Shown here piece by piece: positions 1-8,744 of a stretch of DNA of 40,344 bases (within the stretch, counting starts at the first letter, position 1; every line of letters starts with the position of its first letter). This DNA is from an uncultured Verrucomicrobia subdivision 3 bacterium (GTDB lineage Bacteria; Verrucomicrobiota; Verrucomicrobiia; Limisphaerales; UBA11358): positions 1 to 40,344 of the forward strand of contig CAIQKM010000120.1 in NCBI GenBank assembly GCA_903872345.1. Reading direction: 5' to 3'. The position numbers were made by a program, and so were the translations under genes. The notes below the pieces were generated by a model, which saw only the letters and a list, made by a program, of their open reading frames with translations, was not told where the DNA came from and searched no databases.

Positions 1-199
1 GGGCGGGCATCTTGCCGCCCGGAACCCGCGTCCGCCCGGAGGACCGCGTCCACGTCACGAGGGTGGCATACCCAGTTTTGATAATTGTCGTTCGAACGGT
101 TTGACGTCGGGAAATGGCAGCCGGTGGCTTGGTTGTTTTTTCCCGCCGGGCTGGAAGCACCGGCTCTACGGCCGGCAGGATGCCCGCCGCCACGGCCGG
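1..199. repeat. Fragments of a dispersed GC-rich intergenic repeat
   Basis: No gene is seen here. Positions 1-23 (GGGCGGGCATCTTGCCGCCC and following) and 142-195 (CGCCGGGCTGGAAGCACCGG, then TCTACGGCCGGCAGGATGCC) match the two ends of the roughly 180-bp repeat present in full at 1231-1412 and 8801-8982. The middle differs, so this looks like a decayed or rearranged copy. The inner part can fold (GCCGG against CCGGC arms). Confidence 0.6.
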
Positions 200-1135
200 T
201 CAAAAACTGGAGGCCTGCTGGCCGGCGTTGGCGGAACCTTCCGGGATCAGGCGAATGATTTTGGCGCGCGAAATGAGGGCGCCCCAGAGCAGCACGCCAA
301 GGCCGAGGACGGCGAGCAGGCCGCCGGCGAGCAGCATGAAATGCCGCAATTCGGCCTGACTGGAAAAATGGGCGGCCAGGAACCGGCCGATCTCCCGGCT
401 TTGCGCGGGCGGCCAGGTGAGCCCGGGAACGTTGCTGACATGATGGAAGCGCGGCAGCAGCACGGCGGCCAGCAGCGGCACGCCATGCAGCAGCGCCAGC
501 AAGCCGCCGACCTGCAAAAAGAGTCCCCGCATGAACAGGCGCGGCAACTCGCACACCGGCACCGGCTGGTTGAGGTGGATCCAGAATTTGAAACCGGCCT
601 CCTGCCGCAGCAGGGAGAGCTTGGAGATCAACTGCGGCTGCTGGACGGATTTTTCCAGCACGTACCGGCGAAAGACCGGCACCCGCCGGTTGCGTTCCCG
701 GAAATATTCCACGGTGAGCCGGCTGAACGACGGTTCGCCGGGGATATCCTGAAACCAGAACGCCGCCACCCGGGACCAGCGGGTGACCGGCCGGCCGGGG
801 CCGAAAAAGCTCAACCCGGCATCCGTGACGTGCAGCACCTGCGGCAGGTCAAACGCGCGCCGCTGATCCCGCTGGGCCAGGCGCAATTTGATTTCCAGCA
901 GCAGGAAGACGATCAGCGGCACCCCCGCGAACATCGTCAAGGCGGCCAGGCCAAAGCGGGCCGGGTCCATTTGCCCATCGTCCCACATTTTGAGTCCCAG
1001 GGTCTCGAGTTTGAAAATGGCGAAGAGAAACAGCAGCGGCACGAAAACGCGAAACATCTGCCAGCGCCGGCGCCAGGTCAGTGGCGGGCACTCGCAGATC
1101 AGGCGATTCAAGTTTGCTGGTTGCTCCAGGGTCAT
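200..1135 (-). CDS. Hypothetical four-TM membrane protein
   Basis: I do not recognise this family. The 311-residue product has a basic N-terminal segment (TWRRRWQMF) followed by two hydrophobic helices (around VFVPLLFLFAIFKL and ALTMFAGVPLIVFLLLEI). A soluble block of roughly 125 residues follows, rich in Arg, Phe and Trp (LSFFGPGRPVTRWSRVAAFW). Two more helices (GLFLQVGGLLALLHGVPLLA and FMLLAGGLLAVLGLGVLLWG) lie near the C-terminus. The middle block resembles a cytoplasmic, PH-like beta domain between TM pairs, but that is a guess. I chose the ATG at 1135 because GAGGT lies about 10 bases upstream; an in-frame ATG at 1174 would add 13 residues but has no ribosome-binding site. It stands alone, flanked by dispersed repeats and convergent with nothing. 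Confidence 0.7.
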   Translation of the reverse strand: MTLEQPANLNRLICECPPLTWRRRWQMFRVFVPLLFLFAIFKLETLGLKMWDDGQMDPARFGLAALTMFAGVPLIVFLLLEIKLRLAQRDQRRAFDLPQVLHVTDAGLSFFGPGRPVTRWSRVAAFWFQDIPGEPSFSRLTVEYFRERNRRVPVFRRYVLEKSVQQPQLISKLSLLRQEAGFKFWIHLNQPVPVCELPRLFMRGLFLQVGGLLALLHGVPLLAAVLLPRFHHVSNVPGLTWPPAQSREIGRFLAAHFSSQAELRHFMLLAGGLLAVLGLGVLLWGALISRAKIIRLIPEGSANAGQQASSF

Positions 1136-1230
1136 GCTTCTGATTACCTCGTGTCCCAAGGAATGCGCCGACATTGTATCTCAACCCGATATCAAATGAC
1201 AATCAGGACTGCGCAGGCGTATTGGACGGG

Positions 1231-1412
1231 GGCGCAGCCTGACAATAGCCCTGAAATGGAGCGGCGGGCATCCCTGTCGGCCGGGGAGAACCGTAAAATT
1301 GCCCGGCCCATGGCGAATAACCAGTCATTGGTGTTTGCGAAGCCAGTTCCGCCGGGCTGGAAGCGCCGGCTCTACGGCCGGCAGGATGCCCGCCGCTACG
1401 GGGGCGGTGGCA
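1231..1412. repeat. Dispersed repeat, full copy 1 (~180 bp)
   Basis: This segment aligns end to end with 8801-8982 at high identity by eye. Shared blocks include GGCGCA-CCTGACAAT, CGGCGGGCATCCCTG, CGTAAAATTGCCCGGCCC, GCCGGGCTGGAAG-CCGGC and CCGCTACGGGGGCGGTGG. It lies between genes, contains self-complementary GCCGG/CCGGC arms, and encodes no transposase. It is best read as a non-autonomous intergenic repeat. Confidence 0.85.
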
Positions 1413-1723
1413 GGCGCCCTATTTGACGGACGCGGGCTTCAGCCCGCTGCAATGACCAAAACGGTCAAGCGCCAGCACGTGCCAGCCCGCCTTCATTTTG
1501 GACGCTGGCCAGGCCATTATTTTTTTGGGGACGGCGAAAGCGGTTGTGTGGGGACGAGCCGTCCCCACCCCGATGGGGAGGCCGGAAAAGTTAGTGCGTG
1601 ACGCTCTCCCTCACCCAACCCTCTCTCCCAAAGGAGAGGGCTTTTCCCGGGCACGTTTTCGGATCGTTCGTCCACCCGTCCGACCAATCCAGCGGCTTGA
1701 TTTGCGAATGAGGGGAAGAAAGC
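1413..1723. other. Non-coding stretch with several short hairpins
   Basis: There is no convincing gene in this 311-bp gap downstream of the minus-strand helicase gene. Three perfect inverted repeats are visible: GCGGGCT/AGCCCGC at 1432-1447 with a 2-base loop; GTGGGGAC/GTCCCCAC at 1548-1568; and CCCTCTC/GAGAGGG at 1619-1640. The last, in its TCACCCAACCCTCTCTCCCA context, looks like a common dispersed intergenic repeat. None has a T-tract placed to be a clear terminator for the minus-strand gene. Confidence 0.55.
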
Positions 1724-4700
1724 TTAGTCTTCGGAGAAGAGGTATTCCAGGTCCGTGGCGGTGAGGCTGCGGGCAAAGCCCTCTTCGCCCAGGACGTCGG
1801 CGATGGTCTGGGCTTTGCTCTGCTGCAATTCCCAGATTTTTTCCTCGACGGTGCCGGGGGCGATGAGCCGGTAGGCATTCACGGTCTGGGTCTGGCCGAT
1901 GCGGTGGGAGCGGTCGATGGCCTGCGCCTCGACGGCGGGATTCCACCACGGATCGTACAGCACCACGTAGCTGGCGTTGGTCAGGTTCAGGCCGGTGCCC
2001 GCCGCCCGGAGGCTCAGCAGAAACACGCCCGCGCCGGTGTCCTTCTGGAAATCGCTGACCACCTGCTGGCGGTCCTTGGTCTGGCCGGTGAGCACATGGG
2101 TGCGGATGTTCCGCGCATGGCATTCCCGGTCCAGAATCTGGAGCATCTGCACGAACTGCGAGAACACGAGCACCTTCTGGCCTTCGGCCACGAGGGAGTC
2201 GAGCAATTCAAACAGGGTTTCGGTTTTGCCGCTGGCGGTGTCGCTGCCGACCAACGAGGGATGGCAGCAAATCTGGCGCAGCCGGGTGAGGGCGGCGAGC
2301 ACGTGCATCTTGCTCTTGTTCAGCCCCTGCTCGGCCACGGCCTGCATGATCTGGTCGCGACTGCGGCGCAGTTCGGCGAGGTACAGCTTGCGCTGGTCTT
2401 CGCCCAGCGGACAGTCGCGGCGCTGCTCGATGCGGTCGGGCAGATCCTTGGCCACGTGTTTCTTGAGGCGGCGCAGCAGGAGCGGACGGAGTTTGGCGGA
2501 AAGGCGTTTGCGGGCGATGCGTTGGACGCCCTCGATATCCGCGCCGCCCTTGGGTTCGTAGGTTTCCAGGAAATGTTCCTGGTTGCCGAGGTAGCCGGGC
2601 TGGATGAAATCCACGATGCTCCACAGATCGAGCAGCCGGTTTTCCAAGGGCGTGCCGGTGAGGGCGATCTTGTTCTCGCACTTCAACTGTTTCACGGACT
2701 GCGTGACCTGGGCGCCGGGGTTCTTGATGAACTGCGCCTCGTCGAGAATCACGGCGCGGAAGGCGAACTTCTGGAATTCCTCGAGGTCGCGCCGGAGCAG
2801 CGCGTAATTGGTGACGATGATGTCGTGCTGGGGAATCTGCTTGCGCAAATTGTGCCGGGCGGCGCCGCTTTCGAGCACGAGCACCTTCATATCCGGCGTA
2901 AACCGCTCGGCTTCGCGCCGCCAGTTGTGGAGCACGGAGGCGGGACAGATCACGAGGGAGGGCTTGGGATTCTTGTGATTGCGTTCCTTGAGCCAGCTCA
3001 GCCAGGTGAGCGTTTGCAGGGTTTTGCCCAGGCCCATGTCGTCGGCCAGAATGCCGCCGAGTTTCACATGCACCAGATGGGCGAGGAAATCGAAGCCGTC
3101 CTTCTGATACGGCCGGAGTTCGGCGGTGAGGGACTGGGGCAGTTCGGCGGGGGGCACGCCCTTGAAATCGCGCACGCGTTCGCGCAGCAGGAGCGCCTCG
3201 GGAGAATCCACGAAGCGGGTGAACTCATCCTCGCCCAAATGGGCGACGTGTTCCAAACCGATCTTCTGGGGCACGGCCACGAGGCCTTCCACGCCCATCT
3301 CGGCCATGGCTTCGTGCGCGCCCTGCACGGCGTGCATGTCGAGTTCCACCCAGCCGGAGTTGGGGAGCTTGACAAAGCGACCGGTGGCGGCGGCGAGGCG
3401 TTCGAGGTCGGCCTTGGAGAGCTTGAGCCCTTCGGCCTCCCATTCGGCGGAGACGGCGAGCCAGTCGATGCCGCTGCCCTTGACGACGAGGCGCGGCTTG
3501 AGAGCGCGCGGCGTGAGGAACAGGCGGTGAAAGGCGGTGTTGCCGAGGAATTCGGCGTCAGCGGGACGGGTGGCCCAGGCTTCGGCGAGGGCGCCGAGGA
3601 AATTTTCATTGGCATCGCCAATCCACAGGCCGGGCTCCTGCATGAACCAGTCGAGCTTGCGCAGCCAGGTGACGGACGGTTCGAGGCGCGGGTCATCGAG
3701 AATTTCCGGCTTTTCGCCGGGCTTGATCACGCGGCCGTGCGGCACCCATTCGTGACCGGTCCAGACCCAGGTGGTTTTGTCGCGCTGGCTCTTGCCGAAG
3801 AGGCGGAGCTGGACGTTGTCCTCGAGCAATTCAAAAACAAACTGCGGCGCGGCGGCATGGGCCACGCAGAGCTGTTCCCAGTCCACGCCATGGTTGGCCT
3901 GGGTTTTGCGCAAATGCAGGAGCAGGCGGTGGCTGAGCTTGCGCACGGGCACGGCGGGTTTTTGCGCGAGATACTTGAGCACGCCGGACGGCGGGGCGTT
4001 GCGGAGCAGGAAAAACTCGTTGTCCAGCAGCGCGACGGGCGACTGGCGGTTGAAGAACCGGGCATCGGCCACGGAGCGATGGCTGGCATCCGGCAGGGTG
4101 ATGCGGTGCGTGAACGAGAGTTCCTTGTCGCCATTTTCCAAATGCGGCGAGAGGGCGACGATGTGGCCGTGAAAGCACAGCGGCCGGCCGTTGAGGGCGG
4201 ATTCGAGCCGGTGCGTGTGGCCCCAGCGGGCGAGCCATTGGAGCAACTCGGCATCGGCCAGGAGCAGCGTGGTCTCGTGCCCGGCGCGTTCGCGGTGGGT
4301 TTCGTAGATCCACTGGATGAACTCCCAGTCCCAGGGGGTGAACAATTCCTGCTCATGCGCGGCGCGGACGACGAGGTCCACGAGATCGTGCAAGGAGCGG
4401 GCTTTTTCGCCGGTGCGGGGACGGAGGAGGAGAAACTGGACGGCGAGACGGAAGCGGGAGGGTTCCTGCTCATCCGGCTGGGGCCGGCAGATGACGCGCA
4501 GGGTGGCGCGGGGGGTGTCCAGGTGCAGCGGCGCGGGCGGGGAGAGCCAGTTTTCCAGCTCCTTCACGAGCCGCAGTTCCTGCTCGGCCTCCTCGGCCTG
4601 GGCAAAACGGTCGAGGCTGGCGTGGGGCTGCAATTCCTGGGGCACGGAGCGTTTGGCGCGCAAAAACAGGAAGGCCAGTTCCTCGAGCCGGGCCTTGCCC

Positions 4701-4990
4701 TGCACGACGAGCATTTTGGTCCACCAGTCGGTGGCGGGAAAATCGCGGCGGGAAAGGGAGAGCCGCTCGAAATAATCCTCGAGCAGGAGCCAGGCGCGCT
4801 GGGAATCCGGACACACGGCAAAGCCGCGCAACAGCTCCTCGCGTTCGCACACGGTGGTTTTGGAATCGGAGAGCTCGCGGCGCAAATCGGCGAAGGCTCC
4901 GTAAGTCTGCGAGAGCACCTTGTGGTGCGCGTCATACTTGGTCGCGCCCGTGCGCGCGCCATTTCCATTTCTGCTGGGTGTTCTCGGCAT
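1724..4990 (-). CDS. SNF2/SWI2-family DNA-dependent ATPase (DEAD/DEAH-type helicase)
   Basis: This is a 1088-residue ATP-dependent DNA translocase of the bacterial SNF2 family, which remodels protein-DNA complexes rather than separating strands. The C-terminal half carries both RecA-like lobes: Walker A DDMGLGKTLQTLT near residue 648, Walker B VILDEAQFIKN near 748, motif III LTGTPLENRL, and in lobe two VFSQFVQMLQIL, LRAAGTGLNLTNA and motif VI QAIDRSHRIGQT near 1028. The N-terminal 620 residues are not a domain I can name; they are acidic and basic mixed, with no SWIM zinc cluster seen. The ATG at 4990 gives the longest frame; no Shine-Dalgarno is evident. The gene appears monocistronic. Possible roles are transcription recycling, repair or phage defence; nothing adjacent decides between them. 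Confidence 0.93.
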   Translation of the reverse strand: MPRTPSRNGNGARTGATKYDAHHKVLSQTYGAFADLRRELSDSKTTVCEREELLRGFAVCPDSQRAWLLLEDYFERLSLSRRDFPATDWWTKMLVVQGKARLEELAFLFLRAKRSVPQELQPHASLDRFAQAEEAEQELRLVKELENWLSPPAPLHLDTPRATLRVICRPQPDEQEPSRFRLAVQFLLLRPRTGEKARSLHDLVDLVVRAAHEQELFTPWDWEFIQWIYETHRERAGHETTLLLADAELLQWLARWGHTHRLESALNGRPLCFHGHIVALSPHLENGDKELSFTHRITLPDASHRSVADARFFNRQSPVALLDNEFFLLRNAPPSGVLKYLAQKPAVPVRKLSHRLLLHLRKTQANHGVDWEQLCVAHAAAPQFVFELLEDNVQLRLFGKSQRDKTTWVWTGHEWVPHGRVIKPGEKPEILDDPRLEPSVTWLRKLDWFMQEPGLWIGDANENFLGALAEAWATRPADAEFLGNTAFHRLFLTPRALKPRLVVKGSGIDWLAVSAEWEAEGLKLSKADLERLAAATGRFVKLPNSGWVELDMHAVQGAHEAMAEMGVEGLVAVPQKIGLEHVAHLGEDEFTRFVDSPEALLLRERVRDFKGVPPAELPQSLTAELRPYQKDGFDFLAHLVHVKLGGILADDMGLGKTLQTLTWLSWLKERNHKNPKPSLVICPASVLHNWRREAERFTPDMKVLVLESGAARHNLRKQIPQHDIIVTNYALLRRDLEEFQKFAFRAVILDEAQFIKNPGAQVTQSVKQLKCENKIALTGTPLENRLLDLWSIVDFIQPGYLGNQEHFLETYEPKGGADIEGVQRIARKRLSAKLRPLLLRRLKKHVAKDLPDRIEQRRDCPLGEDQRKLYLAELRRSRDQIMQAVAEQGLNKSKMHVLAALTRLRQICCHPSLVGSDTASGKTETLFELLDSLVAEGQKVLVFSQFVQMLQILDRECHARNIRTHVLTGQTKDRQQVVSDFQKDTGAGVFLLSLRAAGTGLNLTNASYVVLYDPWWNPAVEAQAIDRSHRIGQTQTVNAYRLIAPGTVEEKIWELQQSKAQTIADVLGEEGFARSLTATDLEYLFSED

Positions 4991-5256
4991 CTCGGCTAAA
5001 AATTAAATCACTATGTTCTATCATTTCGACATAACCCGCATCGCCGGTCAATCTGAAAGCTAAATTATTTTGGGTGTTTCACCGCCGGGCAGCCCTGCGG
5101 ATGCGTCCGATTGCGGGAGGGGGTAACCGCGAAATACGCGAAACACGCGAACAAGGAAGGGTCAAGGTGCGGCGGGCCGTCCGGTGGCAAGGGAAGTTGT
5201 CAAAAACATTGACCCCTTTTCGAACCGCCCGAAGGCGGAACTCCGAACGGGATTTT
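4991..5256. other. Intergenic region with REP-like element and CGCGAAA repeats
   Basis: No gene is supported. Positions 5124-5151 contain three tandem CGCGAA(A) units, a pattern I recall as a dispersed element in many environmental genomes (recollection, not checked). Positions 5196-5217 (GTTGTCAAAAACATTGACCC and two more bases) closely match the ends of the RAYT element at 20480-21496, with a 4-base deletion inside, so this is a probable member of the same REP-like family. Confidence 0.5.
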
Positions 5257-5628
5257 TTAAATCACTTCGGCGGCGGGATGATCCGAATGGGTGTCGAATG
5301 TGGCCCATTTCATGCCGTGGGCTTGAGCCAAGTTGGCCAGATACCAGTCCGTGCTTCTCTTGGCATCGGGTGCGGCGTGGCCATCCAACGCGCTGATGCT
5401 GTCCGGCAGAAACCGGATTTGCTTCCGTTCCTTGAAATCAGCCAAAATTTTTCTGGCTTCGTCCATCCTCGCTTTGTAAACCAAAACGGAAACTCTCAGG
5501 AAGCCAAGTTCCACAATCGGACAAAGGGCCAACTCCTTGCCGGCCTGCCATGCCAACATCCGGCCGTGGTTCTGATGTTTTCTCAAGAGCAAGGCCAGCA
5601 GCGCCGACACGTCCAAAAGATAAATCAC
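5257..5628 (-). CDS. vapC: PIN-domain toxin, VapC-like ribonuclease
   Basis: This is a 123-residue PIN-domain protein, the usual length for VapC toxins, which are Mg-dependent endoribonucleases that cut tRNA or rRNA when freed from their antitoxin. The acidic residues of the PIN active site are all visible: Asp6 in YLLDVSALLAL, Glu40 in PIVELGFLRV, Asp94 in STDWYLANLA, and Asp112 in WATFDT. The ATG at 5628 overlaps the stop of the upstream small gene in an ATGA arrangement, so the two are translationally coupled, which is classic for toxin-antitoxin pairs. Function as a toxin is inferred from family and context. The active-site set appears intact, so it is probably functional. Confidence 0.9.
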   Translation of the reverse strand: MIYLLDVSALLALLLRKHQNHGRMLAWQAGKELALCPIVELGFLRVSVLVYKARMDEARKILADFKERKQIRFLPDSISALDGHAAPDAKRSTDWYLANLAQAHGMKWATFDTHSDHPAAEVI

Positions 5629-5870
5629 GGAAAGTCCTCCAGGGCTTTGTCCACCTCCGCCTGTGTCAGCACACGGTCTGAATCCAGTACAAGCAAATCG
5701 CCTTCACGCACGATGGTTGCGGGCGGGCGTTCCGAAACCACCAACATGCGGAACCGCAGTTCTGTGTCGGAAATCCTTTCCACCTGGTAACGTTGTCCGG
5801 GTTCAACCAACCCGTTCAACGCACCCGGACGGTAACGATCATCTATTTTTGTAGTAAGAACCCGAACCAT
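5625..5870 (-). CDS. Putative antitoxin partner of the PIN toxin
   Basis: This 81-residue protein sits directly upstream of, and overlaps by four bases, the PIN toxin gene, the position expected of a VapB-type antitoxin. The N-terminal part (TTKIDDRYRPGALNGLVEPG) and the middle (REGDLLVLDSDRVLTQAE) do not clearly match AbrB, RHH or Phd folds, so the DNA-binding class is undetermined. The acidic C-terminal end (VDKALEDFP) could be the toxin-binding tail. I chose ATG at 5870, giving MVRVLTTK; an in-frame GTG at 5888 adds six residues (MWEIPN). GGGA lies about 10 bases before the ATG. Autoregulation of the pair is expected for the family, but no operator was identified. Confidence 0.7.
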   Translation of the reverse strand: MVRVLTTKIDDRYRPGALNGLVEPGQRYQVERISDTELRFRMLVVSERPPATIVREGDLLVLDSDRVLTQAEVDKALEDFP

Positions 5871-5970
5871 GTTGGGAATTTCCCACACAGAGCCGCCGCC
5901 GTCAAGCGGGCTTGTTCGGACACCAAAGTCGCGTTGCTTTGGGCGTCCGTTCAGGCATAACGGTTGGAAA

Positions 5971-6027
5971 GAAGTAACCGTGTGCGACGGCCGGGAGATT
6001 TAAGCCGGTCACAGACCGGCGCTCCGG
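5971..6027. repeat. Dispersed palindromic repeat, copy A
   Basis: GAAGTAACCG, GGCCGGGAGATT (5989-6000) and GCCGGTCACAGACCGGCGCT (6004-6023) all recur at 7284-7437 in another order. GGTCACAGACC is self-complementary (GGTC/GACC), so the element can form a small hairpin. It lies 77 bp before asd and is not conserved in the way a riboswitch would be. It is best treated as a REP-like intergenic element. Confidence 0.55.
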
Positions 6028-6103
6028 GGCGGTGTTTTTTCCGGCCGCCGGAATGTGAAATTGACGGATGCGCGAAACCTGTTAGATTCGTTGACCGTTT
6101 TTT

Positions 6104-7108
6104 ATGAATCCCAATCCCCATGTAGCCGTGGTCGGTGCGACTGGCGCAGTCGGCATCGAGATGATCAAAACCCTGGAAAAGCGCAATTTTCCCGTGGGCA
6201 AGCTGACCTTGCTCGCGTCGGCCCGCTCGGTCGGGAAAAAGCTGAAGTTCAAGGGCCAGGAAATCGCCATCACGGAACTGACAAAGGATTCGTTTACCGG
6301 CGTGGACATTGCCCTGTTCAGCGCGGGCGGCAGCATTTCCAAGGAATTCGCCCCGATCGCGGCCAAAGCCGGCTGCGTGGTGGTGGATAATTCCAGCGCG
6401 TTCCGCCAGGACGACAACGTGCCGCTGGTGGTCCCCGAGATCAATGCGGCGGATGTGAAGAAACACAAGGGCATCATTGCCAACCCCAATTGCACCACCG
6501 CCATCACCCTGATGGCGCTGTACCCGCTGCATCAGGCGTTCGGCGTGAAGCGCATTTTTGCCGCCAGTTACCAGGCCGTGAGCGGCACGGGCGCCAAGGC
6601 GATTGAAGAACTGGAACGTCAGGTGAGCCAGGTGGTCAAGGGCGAGCCGGTGACGAAAGAAGTTTATCCGCACCAGATCGCCTTCAACGTGCTCCCGCAC
6701 GTGGATTCTTTCCTGCCGACGGGTTACACCAAGGAGGAGATGAAGATGGAGAATGAAGGCCGCAAGATCATGCATCACGCTGGCTTCAAGGCGAGCGTCA
6801 CCTGCGTGCGCGTACCGGTCTATCGCTCCCACTCGGTGGCGGTGAACGCGGAATTCGAAAAGCCCGTGACCGTGGCCGCCGCGCGCGCGGTGCTCCTGAA
6901 AGCGCCGGGCCTGGACGTGGTGGACGAGCCGGAAAACAAGAAGTATCCGATGCCGCTGTTCACCTCGGAAAAGTATAATTGCGAAGTGGGCCGCATCCGC
7001 GTGGATTGCGCTTTGGACAACGGTCTGGCCTTCTGGGTGAGCGGCGACCAGTTGCTCAAGGGCGCGGCGCTGAATGCCGTGCAGATTGCCGAAGAATTGC
7101 TGAAGTAA
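6104..7108 (+). CDS. asd: Aspartate-semialdehyde dehydrogenase
   Basis: This enzyme makes L-aspartate-4-semialdehyde from aspartyl phosphate with NADPH, the branch point for lysine, diaminopimelate, threonine and methionine synthesis in the cytoplasm. The 334-residue length is that of the shorter, Gram-positive-like ASADH class. Visible hallmarks are the N-terminal nucleotide motif VVGATGAVGIEM, the catalytic cysteine in IIANPNCTTAITL (Cys130), and the active-site histidine region RVPVYRSHSVAV (His243). The C-terminal dimerisation part ends VQIAEELLK. The ATG at 6104 fits the family start exactly (MNPNPHVAVVGATG); no Shine-Dalgarno is present, as for many genes in this window. It is followed by a strong terminator, so it is probably a single-gene unit. 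Confidence 0.97.
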   Translation: MNPNPHVAVVGATGAVGIEMIKTLEKRNFPVGKLTLLASARSVGKKLKFKGQEIAITELTKDSFTGVDIALFSAGGSISKEFAPIAAKAGCVVVDNSSAFRQDDNVPLVVPEINAADVKKHKGIIANPNCTTAITLMALYPLHQAFGVKRIFAASYQAVSGTGAKAIEELERQVSQVVKGEPVTKEVYPHQIAFNVLPHVDSFLPTGYTKEEMKMENEGRKIMHHAGFKASVTCVRVPVYRSHSVAVNAEFEKPVTVAAARAVLLKAPGLDVVDEPENKKYPMPLFTSEKYNCEVGRIRVDCALDNGLAFWVSGDQLLKGAALNAVQIAEELLK

Positions 7109-7140
7109 GCGGAGCCGGCGCGGGGGCCGGAACAGACGAT

Positions 7141-7184
7141 CAGGCGGCGGGAACCGGATTTGCCGGTTTCCGCCGCTGCTTTTT
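7141..7184 (+). terminator. Intrinsic terminator of asd
   Basis: A GC-rich stem (GGCGGCGGGAACCGG pairing with CCGGTTTCCGCCGCTG, loop ATTTG) is followed by CTTTTTAT, 33 bp after the asd stop codon. Stem, loop and T-tract all fit a rho-independent terminator. Confidence 0.85.
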
Positions 7185-7283
7185 ATATCCGCCTTGCCGC
7201 GGGATGGAAACGTTTCCCAGGAAGCAAGGCGTTGGCGCGGTGACCGGGTTCATTTTCATCGGCCGTTACGTAACCATGTTGCT

Positions 7284-7437
7284 GCGGGTCACAGACCCGC
7301 GCTCCCGGGCTCCGAAGTAACCGTTCGGTTACTTTTCCTTTGCTATTTTTTGAAACTTTGGCTAAGTTCTTGGCGTCCTTAGGTAAAAGCATGACGTACC
7401 ATTTGTTTTTCCTCCGGCCGGGAGATTCGACCCCGGC
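7284..7437. repeat. Dispersed palindromic repeat, copy B (rearranged)
   Basis: GCGGGTCACAGACCCGCGCT (7284-7303) is a palindromic variant of the 6004-6023 element, its arms changed in a compensatory way (CCGG to CGGG on one side, the mirror on the other). GAAGTAACCG at 7314-7323 and GGCCGGGAGATT at 7426-7437 are the other two blocks of copy A, here in a different order. This fills most of the gap between asd and the next gene. Confidence 0.55.
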
Positions 7438-7446
7438 CTGCCGCTA

Positions 7447-8715
7447 ATGAGTAAAAATCGCCAGCACGAAGCGGCGCAAGCCAGCAACGCCTTTCAATTC
7501 ACCCTGGCCGGGCTGATTGTATTCAGTCTGGCCTTGATTGGCGGGGCCTCCTATGCCACGTACCAGCTCACCTACCAGCCCCGGATCAATCCGGCGGACA
7601 ATTTCACGGTGGTGGATCCCAATGACAAGAGCTCGGCCATCCACGTGGGCGCCTGGGGCGCGCTGGCGACGCGCGATCTTTCACTGGAACGCCCGGCCGA
7701 ATTTCTGACGGATGAAGTGACCAGCCCGCAACCGGAAACCTGGTTTTTCAAGGGGATGAACCTGGCCGGCGTACAGACGTTGCTGGCGCAAAACGGCATC
7801 GCCACCGAACATATCAAGGCGGCCTTGGAACCCCAAAATGTCACGGAAAAGGCGACGGGCGTGGAATTGCGGCCGCCGGATGATTTTCTGTTCACCTTGA
7901 GCCAGTCGGCCCGCCAGCAACTGTATGGGGCTTTGGCCGGACACGGAGTGAACCCGTATCTGGATTCCCCCTTGGTTTTTCCCGGCGGCACCATCAACGC
8001 CATTTACGCGGACAGCCGGTTGAACCCGGAGGATCTGGCCGTGCTGAAGCGGCTGGTTTATGCCAACGGCACCGGCCATCAACTGGCTGATTACGCGGCG
8101 CTCCTCGGCAAAATCCCCACCGTCCAACGCCGGGTGGCCATGGCCCAGGCGCTCTCCCGGCAATCCGCCGTGATGGCCCGCCTGATTGTTAATGGCAAAA
8201 CCGACATCAACAAGATTGCCGATTATTGGGGCCATATTCCCAACGTCCGTTTCACCGATATCCGGCCGCTGTTTGATTCGCTCAAGGCGCTGCCGGAAGG
8301 CGGATCAGTGAGCTTGATTTACCTGCTGCCGCCGTTCGCCCGCAACCGGCTTTATACGTTCCCGCTGCCGCCCCAGCCGGGCGACCCGGTGATGGACAGT
8401 CATTGGACGACGTTTAACTTTTACAATGAAACGCCGGACAACCGTTTCAATGATTCCAACTACACGATCAAATACATCACGGACAACTATTATCCCATCG
8501 CCGCGCCTTCCGTATATGGCGACATTTTGGTGCTGATGAACGACCGGAATGAAATCAAACAATCGGCGGTGTTTCTGGCCGACGATCTGGTCTTTACCAA
8601 GAACGGGAACAACTACCGGCAGCCGTGGATGATCATGCATGTCCCGGACCTCCTGGCGGCCTACCCGGCGAGCCCGGCGATACGGGCGGTTTACCTCCGC
8701 CGCAAGTCGGATTGA
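7447..8715 (+). CDS. Hypothetical N-terminally anchored protein
   Basis: The 422-residue product belongs to no family I recognise. It has one hydrophobic helix near the N-terminus (FTLAGLIVFSLALIGGASYA, residues 17-36) preceded by a charged stretch, giving a signal-anchor topology with the bulk outside the cytoplasm. The exported part has no Cys clusters and no protease or hydrolase signature. It contains a helical mid-section (LADYAALLGKIPTVQRRVAMAQALSRQSAV) and an aromatic, Asn-rich C-terminal half (HWTTFNFYNETPDNRFNDSN). The ATG at 7447 lies directly after a dispersed repeat. It is monocistronic, with its own terminator 30 bp downstream. A secreted or periplasmic structural or binding role is possible but not supported. 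Confidence 0.8.
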   Translation: MSKNRQHEAAQASNAFQFTLAGLIVFSLALIGGASYATYQLTYQPRINPADNFTVVDPNDKSSAIHVGAWGALATRDLSLERPAEFLTDEVTSPQPETWFFKGMNLAGVQTLLAQNGIATEHIKAALEPQNVTEKATGVELRPPDDFLFTLSQSARQQLYGALAGHGVNPYLDSPLVFPGGTINAIYADSRLNPEDLAVLKRLVYANGTGHQLADYAALLGKIPTVQRRVAMAQALSRQSAVMARLIVNGKTDINKIADYWGHIPNVRFTDIRPLFDSLKALPEGGSVSLIYLLPPFARNRLYTFPLPPQPGDPVMDSHWTTFNFYNETPDNRFNDSNYTIKYITDNYYPIAAPSVYGDILVLMNDRNEIKQSAVFLADDLVFTKNGNNYRQPWMIMHVPDLLAAYPASPAIRAVYLRRKSD

Positions 8716-8744
8716 CGCAAACAACTTAATCAGACGCCAAGGAC

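Noticed and set aside
1904..4999. 1031-codon plus-strand open frame opposite the SNF2 gene
   Set aside because: Low-complexity Gly/Glu/Leu/His-rich translation with no motif; it mirrors a clear SNF2 gene and arises from high GC at third codon positions.
6004..6103. Lysine riboswitch upstream of asd
   Set aside because: The leader is short and lacks recognisable conserved lysine-aptamer elements; the palindrome there belongs to a dispersed repeat.
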